A stretch of DNA of 64,000 bases from NCBI RefSeq assembly GCF_012932365.1, contig NZ_JAAIIH010000001.1, positions 62,001-126,000 of the forward strand, given 5' to 3'. The notes beneath the pieces were generated by a model, which was not told the DNA's origin, did no database searches, and was given only the letters and a program-made list of their open reading frames with translations. The translations under genes were made by a program, and so were the position numbers. Shown here piece after piece: positions 16,666 through 24,863 of the stretch (its first letter is position 1; each line of letters begins with the position of its first letter). Source of the stretch: Bifidobacterium moraviense. Lineage in GTDB: Bacteria; Actinomycetota; Actinomycetes; Actinomycetales; Bifidobacteriaceae.

Positions 16666-16830
16666 CGACGCCTCCAGAAACGAAAAGAGCCCTCCGGGTT
16701 GCGCACTGCGAGGAGGCGTGGAAGGCTGCTGTTGCCGCTGAGCCTATCATCCGGCCCCAACCGACGGCGATGGTTCGGGCGGCATCGTCCACGGTGCAGA
16801 CAGCAAGCGGGTATTTCGGGGACGCTGCAA

Positions 16831-18105
16831 TCATCGAGACGTCATGGCCGCATGCCCGTCCATTCCGGCTTCGAGGATTCCCCTCAGCGAGTCCGATGCC
16901 CGTATTGTCAGGGGGCGTTTCCCGGATCGGACGACGAGGCCTGCGTCCAGAAGCTCTTCTACGTACTTTCGTGCGCTTTGCTTGGATAGCTTGATATGGT
17001 ATGCGGCGTCGTCCAGCGTCATGGACTTGGACGAGTCGAACAGCTCCTCCTGAATTACGCCGTACAGTATCGAGGCTGCTTTTGCGGACAGTCCGCGCTC
17101 CTGCTCAAGCTGGTCGCAGACCGCCAGACCCTTGGCGAGCTGGTCGACCCTGACCTCGAGTTCGTCGATCAGCTCGCCTTGGGCCTTGCTGATGAACTCG
17201 AGGATGGTGTTTACGAAGAATGTGAGCTCTCCGCAGTTCAGTTTGTCCTCGGCTTCCATGAACGCCTTATAGTAGGCGTTTTTGTTCTCTGCGATGATGC
17301 GGGACAGGGACAGCACGGTGGGCATGGTCAGGTCGTGGTTCAGGTAGAGGGCCAGAAGGTACCTGCCGGTCCTGCCGTTGCCGTCGTAGAACGGGTGGAC
17401 ATATTCGAACAGGAAGTGCGCCATGATGGCCGATTGCAGTCGGGGAATCTCGTCGGAGGTCGCCAGATGGATCATGTCGGTGAGGAGCGCGCTGATGTTG
17501 CCTTCGCCTGTGACGCCGTTGTGAATCGCGAGGCCGTGCGGGCCTTGTATCTCCACGTCGCCTTTCCGGAACAGCTCGCCGTCTGGTCTGTCGCTTTCGC
17601 TGATTTCATCGAGCACGACCTTGTCGTAGATGTTGCGTATGTCCGCGATTCCCGACGGCAGCGCGGAGCTCTTGTCGGTGAGACTCAGGTACAGCTTGGC
17701 GAATTCGCTGAACCGGGCCTTGGATTCGTCGCCGTTTGTTCTGGCCTTGTCGGCAGCATCCACGGCGTCACGGGTTTCCTTGCGGGTGCTGCGCACGCCC
17801 TCCATCTCGTTGGTGGCGAACAGTTCCTCGCTGATGGCGTGCCGTATGTAGTCCCACCGCATGACGCCGGGGAACTGGTTCCATAGCCGGGACACGCGGC
17901 GCTCTGCGAGAAGGATTTTCTCGGTGAGCATGGATGTTTCGCGCGGCGTGGCTGCGAACAGTTCGCCCAATGGCGTGATGACTCCGGTCCTGAATGTGGA
18001 GTCCGCTTCAAGCCGCTGCCGGACGAGCATCGCATGGTTGCCGAAGGCGTCGTTCGTTCTGTCAGCGTGGAATACTCGCGCCAAACTTCTATATTTCATG
18101 TTCAT
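16831..18105 (-). CDS. Fic family protein with C-terminal winged helix
   Basis: A 424-residue Fic/DOC enzyme. The catalytic loop is HPFYDGNGRTGR near residue 235, complete with His, acidic residue and anion-binding GNGRTGR. An inhibitory-helix-like motif T-x3-E-G (ATNEMEG) near residue 100 suggests an N-terminal self-inhibited (class II) type. The last 80 residues (ALLDDAAYHIKLSKQSARKYVE-like region) look like a winged helix used for DNA binding. Fic enzymes transfer AMP to target proteins. It is read toward the Abi gene and may share an operon with it. Lower GC than the core genome. Confidence 0.9.
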   Translation of the reverse strand: MNMKYRSLARVFHADRTNDAFGNHAMLVRQRLEADSTFRTGVITPLGELFAATPRETSMLTEKILLAERRVSRLWNQFPGVMRWDYIRHAISEELFATNEMEGVRSTRKETRDAVDAADKARTNGDESKARFSEFAKLYLSLTDKSSALPSGIADIRNIYDKVVLDEISESDRPDGELFRKGDVEIQGPHGLAIHNGVTGEGNISALLTDMIHLATSDEIPRLQSAIMAHFLFEYVHPFYDGNGRTGRYLLALYLNHDLTMPTVLSLSRIIAENKNAYYKAFMEAEDKLNCGELTFFVNTILEFISKAQGELIDELEVRVDQLAKGLAVCDQLEQERGLSAKAASILYGVIQEELFDSSKSMTLDDAAYHIKLSKQSARKYVEELLDAGLVVRSGKRPLTIRASDSLRGILEAGMDGHAAMTSR

Positions 18106-18137
18106 TGCTGCAATTTGCTTTCCTGATTGCGCCTGTA

Positions 18138-18153
18138 ATTATAGAAACTATAA
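18138..18153 (-). promoter_or_regulatory. Putative promoter and operator of the Fic gene
   Basis: On the minus strand a TATAAT box (18138-18143) lies within TTATAG-AAA-CTATAA (18139-18153), about 33 bases before the Fic ATG. The inverted repeat over the -10 box suggests autoregulation by the Fic winged helix; inferred. Confidence 0.45.
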
Positions 18154-18276
18154 GATTAAATCGAGTCACAATCAACCAGCTGCAGGGCTTGCGCCGCTCC
18201 AGTCGGGTTCCTGCGTGCCCGCTGCCACCGCAGCGTGCTAGCGTCATATACCTGATCCGAACCGAGGGGAGATGCG

Positions 18277-18942
18277 ATGAGCGTGACGATCGAGACCGAA
18301 CGGCTGCTGCTGCGCCCGTGGAAGACCGGCGACATGGCCGAGGCGGAATCGCTGTTCCGCTGCGCTTCCGATCCCGAGATCGGCCCGCTGTGCGGATGGC
18401 CGCCGCACGAAACCCCCGAGGAGAGCATGGCCGTCATCCGCGACGTGTTCGCGTCGAGCGCCAACTGGGCCATCGCCGTCCGGGGAGGCGCGGCGGCAGC
18501 GACGGGGGAGACCGGCGGTGACGCGCCGGTCGGATGCATCGATCTCAAGCCGCTGCGGCACATCGACGGCGATCTCGCGTCGGATGCCGCGTTCGGGGAA
18601 CGCTACGGCCGCTACCTCGGCGGCAATGCGCTGGAGGTCGGCTACTGGATCGGCCGCCCGTTCTGGGGACGCGGCTATGCGACCGAAGCGCTGCGCGCCG
18701 TGCTCGCCTACGCGTTCGAGACGCTGCGCGTGGACGCGGTGTGGGGCGCCCACTACACGGAGAACGCGCGGTCCGGGCATGTGATGGACAGGTGCGGCAT
18801 GACGGCGGCGGGCGAGTCGCACCACAACTACTTCAGTCTCATCGACGAATACCACGATGAGACGCTGCACGTCGTCACCGCCGACGAATGGTGGCGAGAG
18901 CGCGGGGCGGCTTCAGGCGTCGGCAGCGTCATCCCTCGATGA
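18277..18942 (+). CDS. GNAT acetyltransferase, RimJ/RimL type
   Basis: A 221-residue N-acetyltransferase. The opening IETERLLLRPWKTGDMAEAESLF is the RimJ/RimL hallmark, and the acetyl-CoA loop is represented by GYWIGRPFWGRGYATEAL (about 115-132). An Ala/Gly-rich insert of roughly 15 residues (around 70-85) is not usual. A GAGGGGA site lies about 10 bases before the ATG. The substrate is unknown; ribosomal protein N-termini or small molecules are typical. It converges with the next gene by a 14-base overlap. Confidence 0.87.
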   Translation: MSVTIETERLLLRPWKTGDMAEAESLFRCASDPEIGPLCGWPPHETPEESMAVIRDVFASSANWAIAVRGGAAAATGETGGDAPVGCIDLKPLRHIDGDLASDAAFGERYGRYLGGNALEVGYWIGRPFWGRGYATEALRAVLAYAFETLRVDAVWGAHYTENARSGHVMDRCGMTAAGESHHNYFSLIDEYHDETLHVVTADEWWRERGAASGVGSVIPR

Positions 18943-19675
18943 GGAGATCGTCACCGGGCGCGAACTGGAACAGGGTCTGCGTGCCTTGGGGACGCAGCGC
19001 GTCGGCGGTCGCGTTGCCCGGAATGACCCGCATGCCTGCGATCGTCAGACGGTTCCCATAGGCCTGAAGATCGACCCAGACCATGAAGCGACGCAGCGGA
19101 TCGGCGGCGACGCCCGGCATTCCCGGCCCGGCAAGCCGCTCCCAGACCTCCTGCGGTACGTAGGCGGGGATGCTGCAGCGCCGGCATCCATGCATGCCGT
19201 CCCACAGGATGCGCGACACGGTGCGGCTCACGAGCACGCCGTCCGAATCGATGTAGTCGGGGCGGGCGGCCATGCGCAGCGTCGGCGGCAGGGCACTCGC
19301 CTCGACGCCGATCACGGCAGGATCGCGCGCCACGGATCGTATGTGCATGCGTTCCTCGCGGTATTGCGCCCTGAGTCGGATCAGCATGGCCAGGGCGATG
19401 GCGGAGCACAGCAGGCAGAGCAGGCCTTGCCAGTTGCGCCATCGCGTCGGACTCGGAGCGAAGATCAGGCTCATGATCCCGGCGAAGAGGAACATGGCGA
19501 ACACGAATGCCGCTACCATGACGGCGATCCGTTCCGCGCGGTCGGCGGTGCGCCGCGATCGCGCCATGCTCTCCGTCGCGGCGCGCGATCCGACCGCCGT
19601 CCATCCGAGCCATGCCCCGGAACGCTCGGTCGTCATGTCGGCGAAGTCGTCCGCCACATATCGCCGGATTCCCAT
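18929..19675 (-). CDS. Hypothetical membrane protein with two TM helices
   Basis: A 248-residue protein of unknown function. Two adjacent TM helices lie at about 52-72 and 82-102, followed by a soluble region of about 145 residues with a CRRC pair and a WVDLQAYGNRL stretch. The start ATG at 19673-19675 has an AGGGAGGA site. No homologue was recognised. It overlaps the 3' end of the convergent acetyltransferase by 14 bases. Confidence 0.7.
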   Translation of the reverse strand: MGIRRYVADDFADMTTERSGAWLGWTAVGSRAATESMARSRRTADRAERIAVMVAAFVFAMFLFAGIMSLIFAPSPTRWRNWQGLLCLLCSAIALAMLIRLRAQYREERMHIRSVARDPAVIGVEASALPPTLRMAARPDYIDSDGVLVSRTVSRILWDGMHGCRRCSIPAYVPQEVWERLAGPGMPGVAADPLRRFMVWVDLQAYGNRLTIAGMRVIPGNATADALRPQGTQTLFQFAPGDDLLIEG

Positions 19676-19825
19676 GGGATCCTCCCTCCATCGCCGTCGA
19701 AGGAGGCGGCGCAGCCTGACTCCACGATAAGGCGGAACGACCGCGTCGGACGGAGGCGTCTCACGCCGATGTCGCCCGTTCGGGGCAAGGTTGGGGAACC
19801 CGAAACGTACAAGGAGAGCGCACGC

Positions 19826-20131
19826 ATGGACCAGCTGAGCCAGCTCAAGGAGCAACTGTCGGGCTTCGACCAGATCGCGCTGTGGTACGGCGCGCTGCCG
19901 GGCGCCGCGAAGACCGCGATCACGCTCGTGGTGGGCGTCGCGCTCGCCGTCGTGGCGTTCAAGGTCGTCATCCGCATCGTCCGGACCGTGCTGCATGCGG
20001 TGATCGCCGCGGTGCTCGCGTTCCTCATCGGCACCGTGCCCGGCAACCTGATCCTCAATCAGGCGTACGGCCAGCTTCAGGAGCGGTTCGGCACGTCGAT
20101 CAGTCAGATCGTGCAGAACGCGAACCACTGA
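19826..20131 (+). CDS. Small hypothetical membrane protein
   Basis: A 101-residue protein with a short hydrophilic N-terminus and two hydrophobic stretches (about 30-50 and 55-80) separated by one basic residue cluster (VVIRIVRTV). The C-terminus is amphipathic. An AAGGAGAG site supports the ATG at 19826. Function unknown. It precedes an acetyltransferase by only 5 bases, so the pair is probably co-transcribed. Confidence 0.7.
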   Translation: MDQLSQLKEQLSGFDQIALWYGALPGAAKTAITLVVGVALAVVAFKVVIRIVRTVLHAVIAAVLAFLIGTVPGNLILNQAYGQLQERFGTSISQIVQNANH

Positions 20132-20136
20132 ATCCC

Positions 20137-20673
20137 ATGGACCGCGCATCCCACGCATCGATGACGGACGTCCGGGTCGGCGAGCCGCTCGAGATCCGCG
20201 CGTACGACCATGCGACGGACGAGGCACGGAGGATCCGCCTCGCCGCGTTCACGGAGCTCGCCCACGCCCGTCCCGAATTCGACGACCGGGACGAATCCGG
20301 CTCCGGGACCGTGCATCTGCTCGGGTTCCTCGACGGCGCGGCGGTCGCGACCTGCCGGTACTACGCCGACCCGGACCATCCCGACCAGCCGGGACGGTAC
20401 GTGATCGCCCGGCTTGCGGTCGTTCCCGGACTGCAGGGTCGCGGACTCGGCACACGGATGCTCGCCGAGGCGGAATCCCGCATCCGCGCGCTCGGCGGAC
20501 GGATCGCGGCCGTGCATGCGGCGCGCAAACGGTTCGGATACTACGAGCGGCTCGGCTACGAACCCACCGCGGACATGTACGACGGCGGGCATCACGGCTG
20601 GCTCGTCAGGAATCTCGCCAGGGACCTCACCCAGGCTCCCGGAAAGGACACCCCATGCAGCGACCGGTCATGA
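20137..20673 (+). CDS. GNAT family N-acetyltransferase
   Basis: A 178-residue acetyltransferase. It carries the acetyl-CoA motif VVPGLQGRGLGTRML and a downstream FGYYERLGYEP that fits motif B of GNAT proteins. An ATG eight codons later (20161) is an equally possible start; neither has a clear ribosome site. The 3' end overlaps the deformylase gene by 19 bases, suggesting coupling. Substrate unknown. Confidence 0.8.
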   Translation: MDRASHASMTDVRVGEPLEIRAYDHATDEARRIRLAAFTELAHARPEFDDRDESGSGTVHLLGFLDGAAVATCRYYADPDHPDQPGRYVIARLAVVPGLQGRGLGTRMLAEAESRIRALGGRIAAVHAARKRFGYYERLGYEPTADMYDGGHHGWLVRNLARDLTQAPGKDTPCSDRS

Positions 20674-21071
20674 CCTCTCCCGCGTTCCTGCGCATCCCGT
20701 CCGCGCCCGCCACGGCGGACGATCTCGGCGTCGCCGCGGATCTGGACGACACGCTCGCCGCGCATGCCGACGCCTGCGTCGGCATGGCCGCCAACATGAT
20801 CGGCGTGTCCAGGCGCATCATCGTGTTCGCCGATCAGGAGACCAGGCGTCGGATGACGATGCTCAACCCCAGGATCGTCGCGAAGTCGGGCCCGTACCGC
20901 ACCGAGGAGGGGTGCCTGTCGCTGGACGGCATGCGCGCCGCCGAACGCTACGAGCGCATCACCGTCACGTATCAGGACCGCCGGCTGCGCGAGCGCACCG
21001 CGCGCTTCGAGGGCTTCACCGCGCAGATCATCCAGCACGAGATCGACCACTGCGACGGCGTGCTCATCTGA
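20655..21071 (+). CDS. Peptide deformylase-like protein with Gln-to-Met change
   Basis: A 138-residue peptide deformylase of the short branch. The metal Cys motif EEGCLSL and the HExxH motif QHEIDHCDG are intact, so Fe/Zn binding and the catalytic Glu are kept. In motif I the usual GxGLAAPQxG is GMAANMIG, replacing the oxyanion-stabilising Gln by Met. This variant occurs in a subgroup of deformylases, so it is likely a real subfamily trait, but activity cannot be assumed. A GGAAAGG site supports the ATG at 20655. It overlaps the preceding acetyltransferase gene. Confidence 0.85.
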   Translation: MQRPVMTSPAFLRIPSAPATADDLGVAADLDDTLAAHADACVGMAANMIGVSRRIIVFADQETRRRMTMLNPRIVAKSGPYRTEEGCLSLDGMRAAERYERITVTYQDRRLRERTARFEGFTAQIIQHEIDHCDGVLI

Positions 21072-21086
21072 TCCGCGGACGCGCGC

Positions 21087-21932
21087 TCACAGATAGGTGC
21101 TCCAGCCGAGCTTGACGGCCAGGATCACGCCGGCGATCACCGCGGCGGCGCGCATCACCTTCGCGGGGATGCGGCGCGTGACCGGCGGGGCGATGTAGCT
21201 GCCGATGAAGCAGCCGGCGCACAGGGCGACGGCGAACGGCCAGTTCACCGAGCCGCGCACGATGAACATGACCGATGCGGTGACGTTCGCGCCGAACCCC
21301 ACCACGGTCTTGAGCGCGTTGATCTCATGGAACGGGCCGATCCGGCCCACATCGAGCATGGCCAGCGCCAGCGTGCCGGCACCGGCGCCGAAATACCCGC
21401 TGTAGATGCCCACGAAGCTGATGCCCAGCCACATCCACCACGGATCGCGGCGCACGTCGTCCTTCGGATGCGCGGCGGCGTTGACCGCGGCCTCGCGCGC
21501 CTGCGCCGACGTGGGGCCGAGCGCCGAGCCCACCGCGTCCCGGGCGTGCGCGCGCTCGCGCGGATTGAGGGCGATGATGAGCGCGCTGAACAGGATGAGC
21601 GGCGGCACCAGATACTCGAACACCTCCGGCGGCAGCTCGAGCAGCAGCAGGCCGCCGATCACGCCGCCCAGCACGCCGATGACGGCGTAGATGACCACGC
21701 GCGTGCGATGCCCGGACAGTTCCCTGCGCGCCGAAAGACATCCGCCGAACCCGGTGCCCACCACGCCCACCGTGTTGGTGGTGTTCGACAGCACCGGCGG
21801 GATGCCCAGCGCCAGCAGGGCGGGGTAGGAGACGAGCGACGACGCGCCCACCGCGTAGCCCACGAATCCGGCGCCGACGCCGGCCAGCAGCACCAGCAGC
21901 AGGGTGATCACGGATGTTCCGGCGATGGTCAT
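21087..21932 (-). CDS. TauE/SafE family sulfite/anion exporter
   Basis: A 281-residue integral membrane protein with about eight helices. The first half-repeat has GVGAGFVGYAVGASSLVSYPAL and NTTNTVGV. The second has GIYSGYFGAGAGTLALAML and INALKTVVGFGANV, the paired half-domains characteristic of TauE/SafE transporters that export sulfite, sulfoacetate or related anions. A charged cytoplasmic loop lies between the halves. The frame is open upstream but homology and a GAGG site favour the ATG at 21932. It converges with the deformylase gene, only 15 bases apart. Confidence 0.88.
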   Translation of the reverse strand: MTIAGTSVITLLLVLLAGVGAGFVGYAVGASSLVSYPALLALGIPPVLSNTTNTVGVVGTGFGGCLSARRELSGHRTRVVIYAVIGVLGGVIGGLLLLELPPEVFEYLVPPLILFSALIIALNPRERAHARDAVGSALGPTSAQAREAAVNAAAHPKDDVRRDPWWMWLGISFVGIYSGYFGAGAGTLALAMLDVGRIGPFHEINALKTVVGFGANVTASVMFIVRGSVNWPFAVALCAGCFIGSYIAPPVTRRIPAKVMRAAAVIAGVILAVKLGWSTYL

Positions 21933-22147
21933 GGGACGCCTCGATCGTTTCGCTCGTGCGGCGCGGATGACGGCATGACCGGAACCGCCGCGGACCCCGG
22001 AAGCCGCAAGCGAGCATACCGGTTCCGCGGGGATGCGGAGGAAGACGTTCCGAACGGTGGTCGGCGGTGCCGCGTCGCCTCGCCGGCTCCGCATTCGCCC
22101 ACGGCGATGATGCGGCACGTCGCGTTGTCCGGCGTCGTCCGGGTCGC

Positions 22148-22153
22148 TATGAT
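22148..22153 (+). promoter_or_regulatory. -10 box TATGAT of the L,D-transpeptidase gene
   Basis: TATGAT lies 27 bases before the ATG at 22181, followed by an AAGGAG ribosome site (22166-22171). Confidence 0.5.
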
Positions 22154-22180
22154 GGCCTACTCTGCAAGGAGATCGAGGAC

Positions 22181-22879
22181 ATGAGGGAATGGAGTTCGAT
22201 GGGTGAGGACCGCTGGAGCGTCGACGAGGCATGGACGCTGCTGAAGGAGTGCCGCTCCACGCTGGCGGTGGTCCTCGCCGTGCTGCTCACCGCCGTCACG
22301 ACGCTGTCGTTCACCGTGCGCGCCGCGGAGGGGGTGGCCGCCGAGACCGCGGCGATCGGCGAGCTGGGCGGCGAGCTGGAACGTGCCGCCGTGCCGGCCG
22401 TGGACGCGGGGATGGTCGAACGTCAGGCGCGTCGGGCTCTGGTGCAGCGGGTGAGGGCGAACTGGCGCGAGCCCACCGGCGTGCAGCCGAACCTGGCCGA
22501 CTATCCGGACATCACCGTGGACGTGAGTCTCGCGGACCAGATGGTGTACGTGCGCTCGGCGGGCACGGAAATCTACCGCATGGTGGCGAGCACCGGCATC
22601 GACGACTCCACGCCGCACGGCACGTTCGTCACCAACGGCGACCGCGACGACCACTTCTACACCGCCCGCGACCACATGGGCGGCGACTACTGGACGCGCA
22701 TCACCGGAGTGTACCTCTTCCATTCTGTCCCCACGCGCGAGGACGCGGGCGACTACATCGAGGACCAGGCCGTCCTGCTGGGCGAGCCGGCGTCGCACGG
22801 CTGCGTGCGCCTCACCGTGGCGGACGCGAAGTGGGTGTACGAGCAGCTGCCGAAGGGCACCCGTGTCACCATCTCCTGA
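22181..22879 (+). CDS. L,D-transpeptidase (YkuD domain), membrane anchored
   Basis: A 232-residue protein. One TM helix or uncleaved signal lies at about 24-44 and puts the YkuD domain outside the cell. The active site is GEPASHGCVRL near residues 205-215, with the catalytic Cys after His-Gly. Such enzymes form 3-3 peptidoglycan cross-links or attach proteins to the wall. The domain is of normal length but there is no Ig-like or peptidoglycan-binding domain. It overlaps the next gene by 17 bases. Confidence 0.88.
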   Translation: MREWSSMGEDRWSVDEAWTLLKECRSTLAVVLAVLLTAVTTLSFTVRAAEGVAAETAAIGELGGELERAAVPAVDAGMVERQARRALVQRVRANWREPTGVQPNLADYPDITVDVSLADQMVYVRSAGTEIYRMVASTGIDDSTPHGTFVTNGDRDDHFYTARDHMGGDYWTRITGVYLFHSVPTREDAGDYIEDQAVLLGEPASHGCVRLTVADAKWVYEQLPKGTRVTIS

Positions 22880-23687
22880 CCCTGCGCCCGGGCGGTCTGC
22901 CGCCTCCTCTGCCGGCACGGGCACCGGACGCGTGTCCCGCCACTCGGTGGTGGACGATCCCACGCTGCGCTATCTGGAGTTCATCCAGCGCGAGGACCGC
23001 GTCCGGCACCACACGTACGTGCAGGAGATGCGCCAGTACGACCTGATGAAGGCCGGGGATCCGGAAGCGATCCGCGAGAGCGTACGCATGTGGGAGTCGG
23101 GCCTGTACGGGCACGTGTCCGACGACCCGGTGCGCAACGCGAAGTACCTGTTCGTCACGTCGATCACGCTGGTCACCCGGTTCGCCATCGAGGGCGGCAT
23201 GGACGAGGAGGACGCCTACAACGCGTCCGACCTCTACATCCAGGACATGGACCGCTGCACGAGCGTGGCCGAGGTGCGGCGCCTGCACACCGACATGATG
23301 ACGTTCTTCACGTGGGCGATGGCCGATCTGGTCAAGCAGGGCGTGCAGTCGCGCCCCATCGTGGAGTGCCTGGACTACATCCACTACCACCTGCACGAGA
23401 AGATCACCGTGGCCATGCTCGCCGAGCACGTGCAGCTCAACCCCACCTACTTGTCCGAGCTGTTCTCGCGCGAGGTGGGTACGCCGATCTCGCAGTACGT
23501 GACCGACCGGCGCATGGAGGCGGCGCGCAACATGCTCATCTATTCGCGCTATTCGATCGCCGAGATCGCGCAGATCCTCGCCTACCGTTCGCAGAGCCAC
23601 TTCACGAAGGTGTTCCACGCGGCCACCGGCATGACGCCCAAGACGTACCGCGACCGGTACGCGCGCAGCGGCATCTGGCCGGAATGA
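22863..23687 (+). CDS. AraC-family transcriptional regulator
   Basis: A 274-residue protein. The C-terminal 100 residues hold two helix-turn-helix motifs of the AraC type: ITVAMLAEHVQLNPTYLSELFS and YSIAEIAQILAYRSQSHFTKVFHAATGMTPKTYR. The N-terminal 160 residues have no recognised ligand domain; they are acidic and helical. The GTG start at 22863 overlaps the transpeptidase end; GTG at 22932 is an alternative. Target genes are not evident, although coupling to a cell-wall enzyme is suggestive. Confidence 0.85.
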   Translation: MSPSPDPAPGRSAASSAGTGTGRVSRHSVVDDPTLRYLEFIQREDRVRHHTYVQEMRQYDLMKAGDPEAIRESVRMWESGLYGHVSDDPVRNAKYLFVTSITLVTRFAIEGGMDEEDAYNASDLYIQDMDRCTSVAEVRRLHTDMMTFFTWAMADLVKQGVQSRPIVECLDYIHYHLHEKITVAMLAEHVQLNPTYLSELFSREVGTPISQYVTDRRMEAARNMLIYSRYSIAEIAQILAYRSQSHFTKVFHAATGMTPKTYRDRYARSGIWPE

Positions 23688-23887
23688 CGGACGGGCGTCG
23701 CGCGGGCGGAGGCGCATGCGTGTCCGGTCGCTGTACGCCGGGTGAATTCTTCCGCGATCCGCAGCCGTGGAGCGCGTCAGTGACGCCGCCGCGCCCGGCG
23801 ATGCGCTACCGTGGTGGCTACCGCGCCGCCGGCGGGACCGGCGGCATGCGACATCGACGATGAACGAGGCAAAGGAAGCAACGAACC

Positions 23888-24715
23888 ATGGGAATGCCGC
23901 TTGACTTCTATGTGATCAGGCACGGCGAATCGGAGGCGAACGTCATCGTGGAGGCGGGCGAGCAGGGCGACAACTCCCTGTACACGCAGGACAACGTGAC
24001 CGTCCCCGACCGCTCCTGGAGGCTCACCGCCACCGGGCGCAAGCAGGCCGACTGCATCGGACGCTGGCTCGTCTCGCAGCAGCAGCTGTTCGACCGCTAT
24101 CTCGTGTCGCCCTACGTGCGCACGCGCGAGACCGCGGCCACGATGGCGCTGCCCAAGGCGCGCTGGGAGGAGACGCGCGCGCTGCGCGAACGCTCGTGGG
24201 GCGAGATCAACACGATCACCAAGGACGAGTTCAAGACGAACTACGAGCGCAACTGGATGTTCAAGGCCACGGACCCGCTGTACTGGCGTCCGCCGGCGGG
24301 CGAATCCATCGCCGACGTCTCGGAGAACCGCGTCCACAACCTGCTCACGTCGCTCAACCGCAAGTCGGACGCGGAGTCCGTGGTGGCCGTGACGCACGGC
24401 GACTTCATGCTCGCGCTGATGCTCACGCTGGAGGACCTCTCGGACGAGGAGTTCCTGCACCGCGCGGATTCCGACGAATGGCGCATCACCAACTGCACGT
24501 GCCTGCACTATTCGCGCCGCGACCCCAACACGGGCCGCACCACCAAGCGCGTGCGCTGGGAGCAGACCGCGCGGCCGGTGTACGTGGAGGAGACCGGCCG
24601 CTGGGAGGTGAAGGTGGAGCCGTGGCGCGAATTCCAGCGTCCCATCATGTCCAACGGCGATCTGGTGGACGTGGTGCACGCGGTGGACCCGCATCTGCTG
24701 GAGTACTCGCGCTGA
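23888..24715 (+). CDS. Histidine phosphatase (phosphoglycerate mutase-like)
   Basis: A 275-residue member of the histidine phosphatase superfamily. The phospho-accepting histidine is in VIRHGESEAN at residues 9-18, and the second catalytic His is in VAVTHGDFMLAL near 175. The arginine of SPYVRTRETA and the acidic loop are present. Length exceeds gpm enzymes and the C-terminal 90 residues, rich in charged and Trp residues, are unusual. It may be a broad phosphatase rather than a glycolytic mutase. An AAAGGA site precedes the ATG. Confidence 0.85.
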   Translation: MGMPLDFYVIRHGESEANVIVEAGEQGDNSLYTQDNVTVPDRSWRLTATGRKQADCIGRWLVSQQQLFDRYLVSPYVRTRETAATMALPKARWEETRALRERSWGEINTITKDEFKTNYERNWMFKATDPLYWRPPAGESIADVSENRVHNLLTSLNRKSDAESVVAVTHGDFMLALMLTLEDLSDEEFLHRADSDEWRITNCTCLHYSRRDPNTGRTTKRVRWEQTARPVYVEETGRWEVKVEPWREFQRPIMSNGDLVDVVHAVDPHLLEYSR

Positions 24716-24792
24716 CGGTCGTGCCGATGCGCTGACGGCTGCGCCGCCGGCCCGCCGTGCCGCGCGGAAACGTCCCGCGCGCATCCGTGGAC

Positions 24793-24798
24793 TAGAAT
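24793..24798 (+). promoter_or_regulatory. -10 box TAGAAT of uraA
   Basis: TAGAAT lies 65 bases before the TTG start. No PyrR-binding attenuator hairpin set was recognised in the short leader. Confidence 0.4.
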
Positions 24799-24863
24799 GT
24801 CCTCGAATGCGCGGAAGGCAGAGCGTACGCGGATCCGCGCGAACGAGAAGCGAGGAGACGCAG

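Noticed and set aside
16699-16989. Small plus-strand frames overlapping the 3' end of the Fic gene
   Set aside because: No ribosome site, no family motif; antisense to a clear Fic protein.
12076-18105. Prophage or integrative element with its own integrase
   Set aside because: No integrase, recombinase, transposase, portal or replication protein was recognised; only accessory genes and the duplicated ychF end support insertion.
24716-24863. PyrR attenuator or other riboswitch before uraA
   Set aside because: No anti-terminator/terminator pair or conserved riboswitch core was found in the short leader.
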